Source: Sphagnum compactum
Taxonomy: Eukaryota; Bryophyta; Sphagnopsida; Sphagnales
Assembly (NCBI GenBank): GCA_965153455.1
Contig: OZ234498.1
Coordinates: 3,658,001 to 3,722,000, forward strand
Direction: 5' to 3'
Length of the DNA: 64,000 bases
The position numbers and the translations under genes were made by a program. The notes under the pieces are model-generated. The model was not told where the DNA came from. It saw only the letters and a program-made list of their open reading frames with translations, and did no database searches. Positions 24,401 through 36,400 of the stretch are shown here, piece by piece. Numbering within the stretch: the stretch's first letter is position 1; every line of letters starts with the position of its first letter.

Positions 24401-24828
24401 TGTACTGTGAAATGTGGACAAAAGAATAGATTCGAGAGGCAATTTGATTTGGCACTCCCAACGTGCGGACAACCTGTCACAAAAATCACAATTCAATACA
24501 GAACTTCAATCTCTCTGCTTTCAATGCAAGATTTCATAGTTAGAAAGTACATGCTTTAAAAAAATGAATCTAACCCAGTTCGAAATTCCCTCTCAACACT
24601 CTCATGGATGTAACATGATTTGTGACAGCCAAAATGTGAATGCTGTAGAAGGTGGGGAAGTAGCAAAGGAGGCCGTAATGGATAACCAACCTGTTGTGCC
24701 ACGGAATTCCACTGAGTGATGACATTGTCAGCAAGCAATTCGGTTGCGGATGCATTGTAGACACAGGAACTGAAACATGCCAAAATACACACACACCCCA
24801 CCAAATTTGCTGCAAGCTTCATTGCCAT
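21479..24828 (-). CDS. Secreted vanadium-dependent haloperoxidase-like protein (PAP2 superfamily), intact copy
   Basis: Predicted secreted enzyme of the vanadium haloperoxidase/acid phosphatase superfamily, which uses vanadate and H2O2 to oxidise halides; activity here is inferred. Eight exons join in phase: 24691-24828, 24319-24473, 23551-23688, 22848-23143, 22424-22604, 21943-22185, 21716-21776 and 21479-21529 (1263 nt, 420 residues). Residues 1 to about 28 are a signal peptide (MAMKLAANLVGCVCILACFS). Vanadate-site residues by spacing with fungal chloroperoxidase: K290-x6-R297-P298, S329-T330-H331 within HPEFPSTHS, and S383-R384-x5-H390 in SRVYGGIH. The usual Gly of PSGH is Thr. Several N-x-S/T sites fit secretion. 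All introns are GT-AG, 166-630 bp. The exact exon 4/5 border rests on phase and on similarity FWEAGSNTS to FWADGSNT. Plant function is unknown. Confidence 0.85.
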
Positions 24829-25613
24829 GATGACTGCTCCTCAGCAGCAGCAATGAGAGCTTATGCTAGTAGTCTGTAATCCGAAAATCTTCTCAAACTT
24901 CAAATCTTGACAAGTGTAAGAACACAAGCAATACTAGACTTATATAGCTATACAAAAAAAAATTGCTCATCTTCAAGGACCGTCTGAAACCAAATTCTTG
25001 TGAGGGCAGATTAAAAAAAACACGCTGGAGAGAATGCACCAGGCAAATAGCAAGATATTCAATCAACCTTCAAGGAGAACGTGTGGGACACCCCCACCCC
25101 CACCCCCCCCAACCCCAACCCCACCCCACCCAAAAAAACCCCAGAATTGCACTTTGTGTCTTGAAATCCCCCCTGAACATCTTCAATTCAATGTAAACTC
25201 TTTTCGCAAAAGTGAAAACATAACAAAGAAACCACAAAAAAGAACATTGTGGTATGGGGCAATTTCAACACATGATGTAGCAGTACATTTAACTGGTGCG
25301 ACCTCAAGTGCAGAATTAACTATTTTATATTTCAAAATCAACTTTGGCAATACAAATGTTAATTTAGGAAATTTTCAGCCTCATATTATGCCAAAACAAA
25401 ATCTTCAGCAATGTGGATTGATCCTTGCATTTAATGTTTAATGAAAAGATCTCATGGAAAGAAAAAGTATTGCACAATTTCTTTTCCTCCTCGAAGTTCT
25501 TGATTGTGAGTAATAGGAAGATCACTATATGTAAAAAACTCAAGTGAAGTGGGTTGTAGTAGATATGAGAACTTACACAACTCTCTGAAGTTCTTTAGAT
25601 TTTGACATCAATG
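24829..25613. other. 5' flank of the intact haloperoxidase gene
   Basis: The promoter should lie here. A C-rich tract (gene strand G-rich) covers 25088-25143. No other gene is seen; the plus-strand frames at 24963-25441 cross the C-rich tract and have no family signature. This part has no equivalent in the proximal duplicate, which lost it with exons 1-2. Confidence 0.5.
25088..25143 (-). promoter_or_regulatory. G-rich tract upstream of the haloperoxidase gene
   Basis: Runs of three to nine C on the plus strand, so G runs on the gene strand, lie 260-315 bp upstream of the ATG at 24826-24828. At least four G runs are close enough for a G-quadruplex. A regulatory role is only inferred from position. 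Confidence 0.4.
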
Positions 25614-25765
25614 CACTAGAAAAAAAAATTATCTTTTGCAATTTGTCTTATGCAACTACACTTGTTATATGCAACTAAAAAAATCACATGTAACTATTTT
25701 TTAATTGCATGCGACACATGTAATTACATAAGACAAATTGCAAAAAAAAATTATTTCTATTAGTG
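25614..25765. mobile_element. 152-bp miniature CACTA-like element (MITE)
   Basis: It starts CACTAGAAAA and ends TTTCTATTAGTG. The outer about 45 bp are inverted repeats sharing TTGCAATTTGTCTTATG. The paralogous position in the proximal duplicate (about 17025-17040) has TCAATGGACAAATAA with no insert, so this is a dated insertion. The interior GCAACTAAAA and CACATG words match the right end of the larger element at 44005-46715. A clean 3-bp target duplication is not visible (ATG left, GAT right). Confidence 0.75.
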
Positions 25766-27359
25766 GATTGCTAAATAATTTTTTACATTTTCAATGTTTT
25801 GAGCCTGTAATTTCTTTTAATTGACATTTTAAAAATGGTGCAATCATCACCAAACATAAAAGGTACTTCAATAATTAGTTTTGATACACCATGTGGAGAA
25901 ATAAAATTATTTTTGATCTTCTAAAAGATTATATATTTCCCTTCAGAAAAATTATGTTCTTTGAAAAAAAGGACCTTATTTTTTAAAACAAATGGAATAA
26001 ATTTCTACATTTTCACAAACAAAACACCCAAATACAATACTAACTAACAGTCCACGTACAATGTAGGTACACACCTGACATCAATACTATTGTAACGAAT
26101 AGACACACAGTTTCATCTTTATTGTAAGGAGGCTTAATCCTATATTGACTATACCTATGAATTATTTTTTTAACACAAAATACAAATCAAGCACCTTTAA
26201 ATAAAGTTTGACACATCTTGTGAAAAGATGTTATTACCTTAGAGAGTGGAGTGGAAAGAATGTGAGACTGGCTAAGGGTAAGGGTCTTTTTTTCAAGTTT
26301 GTGAAGTAGGTGGGCTGGCAACCATCCACAAGAGGTTTAGCCAAATTTGGTTATAGGGCACAGAGGTAAAGAGAAGATGTTATAATGTCAGGAAACTTGC
26401 TATGTTGTGGCGACAAGTTAGGTACTACTGTAATGTGTAAATATGAGGAGTAGAAAACTTTTTGCCCTCAGAATATGGCGACTTTGTTCAATGTTTTTTC
26501 CAAAAACATCCTTTGAGCCCATTACACACCCTTTTCTTTTTTGTCCAGAAGAGAAAACATTGGTAAGGGGGGATGTACCAGCAGATAAGGCGGTAGAAAG
26601 CAGAATTTATGGGACCCATTATTAGCCCAGCTGCAAAATCCGGAATTTAGAATCCAAGTAACAAGTTGGCATTGCAACTTGGCTAGGGTTAACCAGCAGG
26701 ACCTACACTGGTAGTACCTTGGAGGGCTATATTCAACCCTAAAAATGTTCAATATGGATTCTATCACCAGTAACCATAATTTAGTTTAATGAAGGAATGT
26801 TTAACCATAATTAAGTTTAAGGACAGAATATTTATCATGTAACTAAAAAGATACAGCAATTAGAGTAGTTTTTAACCTTTAGGGTTAAACTTCTTAAAAT
26901 GTTAAGTTCTTTTGATTGGCTCGTCCTAATTGACATGTGTTTATTTATGTGAAAGTGCAAGACAAAGCCTCCTCATTATTTAGTTCTCAAAATGGAAGTG
27001 GAGGACAAAACAAAAGGAATAAAAATTAAAGTTGTAACTTAGTTTCACACTAAGTTGCAATTAAAAAATGTATTTCATATCTTTTGTCCTTCTTTTTAAT
27101 TTTGTAAATAATATAACTAAGTATTTAATTAACTAAAGTACTTCTAAATAAGCTAAATAATTATTAATTAATACTTATATAAAAATCAATGTACTAATTC
27201 ATTTAGTTATAAATTATAAATTCGTAATTCATATGTAGAAAAATAAATGACTGAAATAATAACTAATTAGCCAAATTATTATTTATAGGTTTTTGTTAAT
27301 ATTTTTAAATTTAAAAATAAAAAATGAAAATATGAACCAATTAATAATTAGTATTAATA
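25766..27359. other. AT-rich spacer left of the first large transposon remnant
   Basis: The left part (to about 26040) is the edge of the segmental duplication. Beyond it no frame exceeds 81 codons and none is convincing. Composition becomes strongly AT-rich from about 26.8 kb. No gene is seen. Confidence 0.5.
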
Positions 27360-30300
27360 CATTAGAAAAAAATTGAAAATTAACGATTAAATTCATGATT
27401 CGTTTTTAGTTGTAATGGACACATGTGATTAAAAATAGTCTAGTTGCTTTGGGACAAGTGCCATAAGACAATTAGTTGTAAAAGACATGACATGGCCATG
27501 AAGTTGAAAGTGTAATCACAAACCTTACAACCAGGCCATAATTTTTCATCCATTGCCATGGATGATCCTTAATATGACATGGAACTTCAATTTGCAACTA
27601 CGTTTGGGATAGTCACATGTTACCAAATGTGCCATTGATGGGTGGTTAAGATTTAAACATGTGGTAATTTCAAGAGCCAATGGCCACAAAACATGTGGTA
27701 ATTTTCCATTTGTTTAAAAAAGATATATTGTAATTATAGTAATTAATATTTTAGTAATTAAATATTATAATTAAATAAATTAAATATTATAATTACAATA
27801 TTTTATTATAATTTATCTTAGGTTAAACTATAATAGGCAACCTATTCTAAGCTAGGCAAAGGTAGGATATGTTAATTAACATAGGCTAAGTAGGTAGGTA
27901 GGATCCTATTTATTTTTATTGGGGACAAGCTTTTTGATTAATTCATCCCAAATGGCATATGCACTATGTTTATAGTGCATACCATGAATCTAGTCCATTT
28001 CTTCACCTAATTATATATTTTACAAGTTTGAAATTGTAAACAAAAGATATGGGAAAATTCTAATGAAAGGGAAACAATACAACACTACAACATTATCCAC
28101 ATCTTGTGTCCCATACAAAAACATTATCATATATCCATACAATAAAATATTTACTATTTTCATTAACTATTTATGACCTATCCTACTTACTACCTACAAA
28201 TTAACGTACCATATTAATTAATTTATTAATATAAAAACACTATGACATATCCACACAACAAAATACATACTACTTACTTTAACTACTTACTACCTACTAC
28301 CTACTACATATCCTACTTCCTACATATTACCTTGGTTACATACCTACTATCTATTACCTAACCTACATTGGATAAATTAATTACCTAATGTACCTAATTA
28401 ATAATTATTATTATTATCAAAACATCATATATGTCCACATAATAAAATATTTATAATTTAGCCTACCTACTAATTACTAGTACCTATCCTATTTATCACA
28501 TACTACCTAAATTGCATACTTATTATTTACTACCTACCTACTTAATAAATTAATATCCTAGCCTACATTTGATTTAATCAATTAATACAAAAACACTACA
28601 ACATATCCACAAAATAAAATACTTCTTGATTAATTTATAACCTACCTACCTACTACCTACTAATAGCTATCCTAATTATTACATACTACCTAGGTTATGT
28701 ACCTATTATCTACTACCTAACCTACTTAATAAATTAATTACCTAGCCTACATTTAATAAGTAAATTGTTTAACATAGCTAATGAATTAATCAATTAATAC
28801 AAAAAAATTATGACATATCCACAAAATGAAATACCTTTTGCTTAGCTTACCTACCTACCTACCTACTAGTACCTATCCTATTTATTACATACTACCTAAG
28901 TTACATACCTACTATTTATTATTAGGTTGATTAATTAAGTATGCAAGCTAAACAAAGCTACCAATGTACATAGGCCTTTTTAGTTTAACATAACAATATA
29001 TTAAGTTTAGCTAGCTTAGTTTACCAACTAGGTTATAATAACCTTTTCTAACAAACTATTAACTATTAGATATTATATCATGGAAGACCCATGGATAATT
29101 ACAAAGAAGACCCATTGATGGGTACATTGAAGGGATAATAGTTCACTTGAAATAACAAAGTTTGCCATATGTGATCTATGTTTTTTTTATTCAGTGGTAG
29201 AATATATTATTGTAGTTGAAAAACCTTTCATTTGTAGTTGCAAAAACAACTATGTTATCATCCATTGATGAATGTAATAAAATTGAATGACATTGTTCAC
29301 TTTTCATTTACATCTTCAATCAAAATCATATTAGTCGTAAGTTGTAGTTGCATTTACAACTAGAATCTGGTTCAACCTTTCTTGTAGTTGCACATACGAC
29401 TACAACAAGTTGCAACTACATGGACACATAGGACTAACACACTGTTAGTTGTAAAATTAATTGGTTTGGATATTAATCCCATAATAGTCACAAAAATATG
29501 GTTAGAATGGACAACAATTTTTTTAGTTATAATGAGTAATTAATTAAATATTTAAATTAATTAAATAATTATTGATTAATATTTATATAATAACCAATTT
29601 ATTAAGTCATTATTCATAGATAGAAAAATAATTGACCGAAATAATAACTAATTAAGCAAATTACTACTTATAAAGGTCAGTCAATAGTTTTTAAATTTTA
29701 AATTTTAAAAAAAATTAATTGATTAATAATTAGATCTAAATAATAAGTAACTAACTTATTCATTAGTTATAAAATTTAGCTAAATAATAAAATAAATAGT
29801 CAAAATATTAATAATCAATAACTAACATCTAATTAATTAACAAATAAATAACCAACAAATGAATTACAAAATAATAATTTCATAAATAATAAAAATGTCA
29901 ATGAATTAATTATTATTACATAATTATAAATTAATTAAATAGTTGATCAGTTATAAGATTTCATTAATGGTTTTGATAATAAAATAAATAGTTATAACAC
30001 AAAGTAAATAATTTTAAATAAATAAATAATTTCATAAAATTACAAATTATTGATTAATTTTCTTGAATAATAATAATAATGATAATAAAATAATAACTAA
30101 ACAAAAATTAATTAATGAATTAATTTTAAATTATTGATGAATAGTTCATAAATATATTAAAAAATAACTACAATATTATTACATTAACCATTATGAATTA
30201 ATTAATAATTATTACTTAGTTAGTTATAAATAATTGATTAATAGTCTTGCAAATTAATTAGTATCTATCATTTTTGCATATAAAAAAGAACTAATGTATT

Positions 30301-30885
30301 GAATAATATTGAAATATTAGTTATAAATATTAAATACGAACTATTAATTAACAATTAATTCTAATTAATTGTAGTTAATTAATAAGTAGGTAGCTTATGC
30401 TAGGTATGTAGGTAACTTAAGCATAATAGGGAGGTAAACATATAAGTAGATAGGTTGATAAGCTTGGTTAGGTAGGTAAGAAAAACATAAATAGGTAGTT
30501 AGATAGTAAATTTGCTTAAATACAAACTAAATTTACAACTTTATAAATACACCAATGGGTTCATACCCCATTATACCCCTAATAGAATTTAGAAAAATAT
30601 AAATACTTTTCAAAAGTTTCCTAATACACCTATGTATACCATTAAGGGCTATCTTGATACCTTAGTAGTGCGACCAAGTTTGGTTCCATTTGCAACTATT
30701 AGAACATATAGGCATGATTATGGATGAAAAAAATCTTAATGTGTAGGATGAAAAAATCATTAATTACAAATGTAGTTGTAACATAGTTGCAAGAATGATC
30801 AAAGGTGCAAAATAGTTACAAATGACAATTAGTTGCATGTAGTTGCAAATGCATTGGGTGCATTTTGTGGGATTTCCTTTATTGC
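27360..30885 (-). mobile_element. Decayed CACTA-like element, inverted relative to 44005-46715
   Basis: Left end CATTAGAAAAAAATTG at 27360 resembles CACTAGTAGAAAATGG with C-to-T change. The next about 110 bp (TTTTTAGTTG, GACAAGT, ACAATTAGTTG) follow the reverse complement of the right end of the 44005-46715 element in order. Near 30840-30885 the sequence GTTGCATGTAGTTGCAAATGCATT matches the reverse complement of that element's left end (first 20 bases quoted in part: GTTGCATGTAGTTGC). The interior is AT-rich with ACCT/AGGT repeats and no coding frame. The right boundary is approximate. Confidence 0.55.
28131..28920. repeat. Degenerate tandem array with ACCT tetranucleotide blocks
   Basis: The word ATATCCACA-AATAAAATA, with small changes, recurs at about 28132, 28246, 28431, 28601 and 28813, spaced about 115-212 bp. 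Each unit also contains CCTACCTACC/TACTACC runs, a TACATACTACC word and ATTAATTA words. The array lies inside the decayed element at 27360-30885. Confidence 0.65.
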
Positions 30886-31739
30886 AATTGCTTATCTTGA
30901 CTAGTCAAGATGTCCCATGACCCCTTGGTAAAAAAAACACTAGTCAAAAAGGTCTGGTCCAACATGACTTGTTTAGAATGGCACTTTGGTAAAGTTGGAG
31001 AAGGGGCAAGATCATGCGAGTGATTTTTTTGACCAAAATTCTTGGTTAAAAATGCCATGATTTCTTGTAGTGAATGGTCGTTAAGTCACATTGTCCCTAT
31101 TACTACCTTGGACCCCATTACACAACTAACTATTTCAAAGCATCGCGATCCACAAGGTTTGAGCTAAAATCTTTTCTAAGCCACAAAGTGACTTTAGCCT
31201 TTGGATCTAGACACTTTAGACAAACCATTAAGGGGGTTGGGTCGAGTTTTGATCGACCATGGAATTTTGATGTAGGTTCGATTTTTGTTGTGTTTGGAGG
31301 CTTGTTGAGACAATTGACCAATCCATATTAACACCTAGAAACACCTCCGCATATGCCATTGGGCCATGTATAATGGCACCACGTTGCACTTGAATTTCTA
31401 TGTCCCTCAAATAGCCAAATTGACATCCACCAATCATGATTTCATATGATGGTTCTTATAGCTATTAAAATGGACTACATTGTTTTTGACACAAGAGTCG
31501 TGCCTTTACACTAGCCGAAATTTGTTGATGTGACACCAATCAACATATTGGCTTGCCACATAATCCATCCAAGGGTTGGGTACACTAGCCATCCATCGTG
31601 TGCCAAATGATTAGAATCTTTTGAAATGTCCATATTTGAGTTTTGCTTCTTGCCTTTAACTCATTTTTTTTGGAGGAAGCCCTAGTCTAGTTGTTGGTGA
31701 TATTGGGTCGGTGCGTTCATCCCCTGGGTCTACCATCTT
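30886..31739. other. Spacer with short minus-strand frames and isolated CACTA-type ends
   Basis: CACTAGTC at 30938 and TTTCTTGTAGTG ending at 31071 look like transposon ends, but their flanks do not match (AAA and AAT) and the arms pair poorly. Frames of 63-85 codons at 31074-31437 show no known family. No gene is called. Confidence 0.35.
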
Positions 31740-32172
31740 GTTCATCCTGTCCTTAAAAGAAATTTAAAATATTTACCTACCTACCTACTTAGTCCCACCT
31801 ACCCACGTAAATATTGATTTCAATTTATTTTGACCAAAATTGAAAAATGTCATGTGGCATATTAATATATGCCATGTGTCACAATCTAAAACAATTAAAA
31901 ATAGATGATGAGGATCCACCATCTACTTTTAAAACAATTTTTTTCAAACCTTTTTCATTTGCCATGTGTCATTATGTAAATTGTTAATTTTTATGGTAAT
32001 ATATGGATGGCATACAATAGTATATGGACGGTGAAGTATTTTGTTGACCATTGACTTCATCCACATTTGCAACTAGTGTCTTATGCAACTTGTTTAATGC
32101 AACTAAGCAATTTTAATAGCAAATACAATGTAGTTACAAATGGTAATTATTTTTTCCAGTTTTAATCTAGTG
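31740..32172 (+). mobile_element. Isolated right end of a CACTA-like element
   Basis: The stretch aligns in order with the right end of the 44005-46715 element: ACCT blocks, AAATATTGATTT, a TGCCATGTGTCACAATCTAAA block, TGTTGACC, TTTGCAACTA and TATGCAACTTG. It ends TTTTAATCTAGTG, comparable with TTTTCTACTAGTG. No matching left end was found, so it is probably truncated. Confidence 0.55.
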
Positions 32173-33600
32173 TTGTCAATTTGACCATTGGTCAAATTGG
32201 CCACAATAATGTATGGCATCATGTCTTCACGTGTCACAAATATGTTACATCTTAAATAACAACACGGCATTGTTTGATGCCATTCCGATTGAAATTTTCA
32301 TCCATGTAAAGTACCACATGTCATCCATACATTGCATTTGACATTGACACGTGTCATTATTATATTTCATCTATTATTGCCACGTGGCTTCATATCTTGC
32401 TTCCATGAGGCATTAATCTATCGCATGTTAGGTTGCCACATGTCATGTATATATCACATATGGGAAGGACATGTGTCACCATTTGCATTGTCCATGAAGG
32501 TGGATTATTTGGTAACTTTATTAGAAATTAATGGCTTATTTGACCAATCCTAGTTGAATAGATACATGGCCTACTTAATTGCACTTGGTTGTTCGTTCAG
32601 ATGTCATTTCAAATTAAAGTCATCTTTGACCATTTTTGGTGTAAATTCATTGTTTTTTTAAAACTAACCTAAGAGACACAAATGTTATTATGTGCCAATC
32701 ATCTTAACCTTTTTTGCTCTATAAGACCAAACACGAGTTTTGTATTTATTGACTACAATTGGTGTTTAAGAGAATGGTACATCTATTATAGAATTGACCT
32801 TGCTTCTTCTACAAACACACATATATGAATACATTATTTGACTATAAACAATAGCAAAATAACCTCCAAATTTATAGATCATTAATTCAATTGCATGTAG
32901 TTCAATAGCAAGGTTAACATCACAATTTCAAAAGGTCAAGTCCATGCCACACACATACCACTTACATACACTACACATGTGCACTAATATTCCCACACAC
33001 CATTGTCATACACTAGTAATTCCTTGCAACCACATTATTTTTGTAATGCAACTAAGTCTTTCTCACACCATAAAACAATGCCATTTCCCAACTCATCCAA
33101 AATTGTAAAATCTAGGTTTGGAAATGGTAATTTCACATTCCCTTTTTTAACTGCATCATAGCTACACTATAGTGCCCAAATGCAATAAGGTTCTTGTGGA
33201 ATGTCATCCTTGGCACACCACATACTTCACCAACTACACATGGTAGTTGAGAAAATGGATCAAGAATGTCAACCTCTGTTTAATGCTTCAAAAGTAGCAA
33301 AGCAAACCACAATGACAACATAATTATGGTTTTGGTTATCCTCAACCACAATGTGGTGATAGAAAGAATGTTGACAAAAGACTAACCTTGAATATAAGTA
33401 TGGATTAAACAATACTTGGGTTTTGGAAGATCACGATTTACGAGCTAAGGACACACAAGAAGCCTCTTCTGAACTTATGTTACCTTATATCAACTCCAAT
33501 TATAAATTATGACAACCACTAGAATATGAAAAACTAGGTGATACATGAAAGACATCCTCAAAGCTTTTGTTGCCCTATACCAACATCAACCATCAAGTCA
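32173..33600. other. AT-rich spacer with a cluster of CACGTG-like words
   Basis: No gene is seen. Words of the type CACGTGTC, CCACGTGG and CACATGTCAT recur from about 31850 to 32480, partly inside the transposon end to the left. Beyond 32.5 kb nothing structured is apparent. Confidence 0.4.
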
Positions 33601-33689
33601 ACTAACAAATAAAAAACCATGAAGTCAACAAAATGGGAAAAAAAAATGTTAAAACCAAATGCATGTAACCTACCATATCCCATTCCAAT

Positions 33690-36400
33690 TCAACCAAGTG
33701 GACTAAGTTCTAAAGCCACAAATGTCCCAATAAAACTCACCACTGAAGTCGTATTTTTGGCATGTGATGCAACCTTGCACCTTCCTGCACGACATGGTTT
33801 GGTTTTTTTAACCTCTGAAGCATTCTTTTCTAATTTGTCCAAGCCACTTGCTACACCTTGGTGGCTCTTTTGGTGCATCCATGGCAGTACAATTGGGTTA
33901 ACTACAAGACAATCAAAAGGGGCAGTTGGGGGTTCATTTGCACCTTGCATACATACACATTAGGGCATGTTAGAGCTCAAACATGCATTCTATTTTTTAG
34001 TCAAATCATCATGGCTAAAGAGTTGTTTGTAAGATTCAAGCACTTCCCCATAATCAAACAACTAATTCAAGCACCCCACTTGCCTGTCCATGACTAATAA
34101 GGGGTTTCTCCCATGGGACATTAGCAACTTCAGAAAAAAATAATTCAAGGATATCAATGTTTTTAGGCTTTTACAAATTGCAAACAATCAACTCAAATTA
34201 TTTACACAAATGCCAACAAGTAGTCATAATTTCATGTTGATTCATTACCCCCCAAAAAATCATGGATGCTAAAAAATCTATATGAACCTTCATTTGCTTG
34301 AAATTTTACAAGTTTTGGGTAATGATTACTAGGTCCTACAGAGCTTCCACCTATCATGTGACCCTACACATTACTAACATTAGTCTTATCTAGCAATGGC
34401 AACAATTTCCACTTGTCTTTAAGACTATTTCAACTAATAGCTTAATCAAAGGTGGTTTAAAATCCCATACCATGCAATATGCAAAAATAATACGACTAGT
34501 GAAACAACCCACCTGAATCCCATGGGAGCTCCCTGGTTGCATAGTGGCCATTATTTTGGTTATGACATTACATTCAAAACTTTTAGCAAGATCACAAGGT
34601 TTCTTAATTTATTTTAATGGTACCATGGCAGGTTCTCCACATTTATCTGTTTGTTACATTGTAGCGTATACACCACAATTTTGTTTGCTCACAAGAGCAA
34701 ACACTTGTGCCATCATCCCTTACAAGGCAGCAAGCCTCCTATGCCGACTACTTGTTTCATTTAAGTTTGGTGTACATTGAGTCAATCTTTGTTTACTACA
34801 TGATCCTACTTGCACAACATAGGAGCATTACCATGTGTACATATGCCTATATAATGAGTACAAAACTCTATATATCATGTTCATGACACAAAATCTAATC
34901 TCCTAACAAACAAGTTAAATATGGTCATAATTAACATTGATCCAAGTAATTGCATTGTTGAAGCCAATGGGAGCTTAAGTTTTTAGTGTTCTTACCATAT
35001 TCATAGAAGGAGAATTCCTAGCATGTTGTAGTAGCTTTGAGACCACTTTCTCCTTCAAGGCTAGTTTGTCATTGATTTCTACTGGTGTAAGGGGTTCATT
35101 TTCTTAAACATGCAACATGCAACATTCAAATATCTAACAACCTATGTAATGAACTATGGGAGTTCAAAACAATTAGATGTGTGTAATCAAAATAGGGTAG
35201 CAAAACCAGTATTCACTAATCACCATACTACTCCCAGCTCCCCACCATGACCAAAATGACTTAGAGTTGTTAGTGCCCGCATGGCACGATACTTTGTTAC
35301 TTCACCTTGTTTTGCTTCTAAAGCAACAAGGCATTTCATATTCTCCCAATATTCTTGAGTACAATCCCCAAGCCTCGCTAAATTGGATTCAATGAAAATT
35401 TTTAGGGAATGTCATATATTCTTCAAGCACACATTCACTTGTGCATTGAATTCACAAAAGGACAAATCATATTCGACATATTCCTAGTTCCCCTCCAACC
35501 TGCTTCTCACTGAGTTCATCAAAACATGGGGTTGGGCATTGATATTGTCTATGTTAAGATCCAAAACACCACAATAACCATGCAACATGTTTATCCAAAT
35601 ATTTATGTGGGGGGGGGGGGGGGGGTTGGTTTCCTAACTGAATCACATGTGACAAATAAAGGCTTTAACCCTTTGACCTTTCTCTCAAGGGCCATCTTGC
35701 ATGCCTTGCTAACTATTGCCCTACAAGCCTTACATTGGATAGTTGTTTTTTCTTTCTTGCTCAACCCAATAGTAAACACATCCTCAACACCCTCCACATC
35801 ATCAGATATATGTATCGGCTCTATATTTGTGTAAACATTATTTGTGGATGTTGTTGCCACAACATTGGGATTGGCTTGAGTAGGTATATTTTAGCCATAA
35901 GAGTCTACCCAATTGGTGTATTGTTTGGGCTAACTCCCAGTTGTCCAAGGTTACTTGCCCCTAAGGACGTTAATGTATGTAATGCCTACATAGCTTGCAT
36001 TTGTTGCAAAGGGTTCCAATGACGCATTTTGTTCATGTTTGGCATACTACTCAAAGTCATGTCAAGAAAATGACTAGGTACTTACAATGTCATGAAGTTA
36101 CTAGGCATGGCATTCAAATTAGGTGCAGATTGAGGAATTGTACTTGAGAAACTGGAGGAAGTGCAATAGACTTAGCCTTGGGTTTAGAGTAACTTGATTT
36201 GCTCAAGCCTTTTGGAGCCAATTTTGGAAGGTTAATCATTGAATGTTTAAGAGCTACCCCATAATCCCCATGATCACTCTCATCACCAGATGACGACTCC
36301 TTATCATCATCTGGGCCTTCTCCGTAGACATCAAGGGTTGTGTTCCAAAACTTGTCAATCTCATCCAATTTGGATTCAATGCCTATAGGTTTTGCTGTTG
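33690..36400 (-). pseudogene. Possible decayed multi-exon gene or transposon ORF, unidentified
   Basis: Several minus-strand patches have protein-like composition amid noncoding AT-rich DNA. They are 36114-36368 (acidic, DEIDKFWNTTLDVYGEG then a Ser/Asp/Glu tract), 35603-35860 (CKACRAIVSKACKMALERK), about 35225-35390 (LARLGDCTQEYWENMKCLV and ALTTLSHFGHGGELG) and about 34996-35094 (EINDKLALKEKVVSKLLQH, followed by a GTAAGA donor). 33690-33950 is another open patch. I recognise no family and cannot join them into one frame with confidence. It may be a low-copy transposon protein or a dying host gene. Confidence 0.3.
35609..35625 (+). repeat. Homopolymer G17
   Basis: An uninterrupted run of seventeen G follows TTTATGT. 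Such a run can fold as a G-quadruplex and is also a likely assembly or length-polymorphism site. Confidence 0.9.

Larger units (their letters stand above)
20400..26040. repeat. Segmental duplication, distal copy
   Basis: Direct repeat of 12509-17350. It contains the intact haloperoxidase gene, a 152-bp miniature transposon absent from the proximal copy, and a 539-bp deletion relative to that copy. Stretches 20689-20720, 21650-21850, 22140-22300, 22850-23000 and 25590-26040 align readily with their counterparts. Confidence 0.85.
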
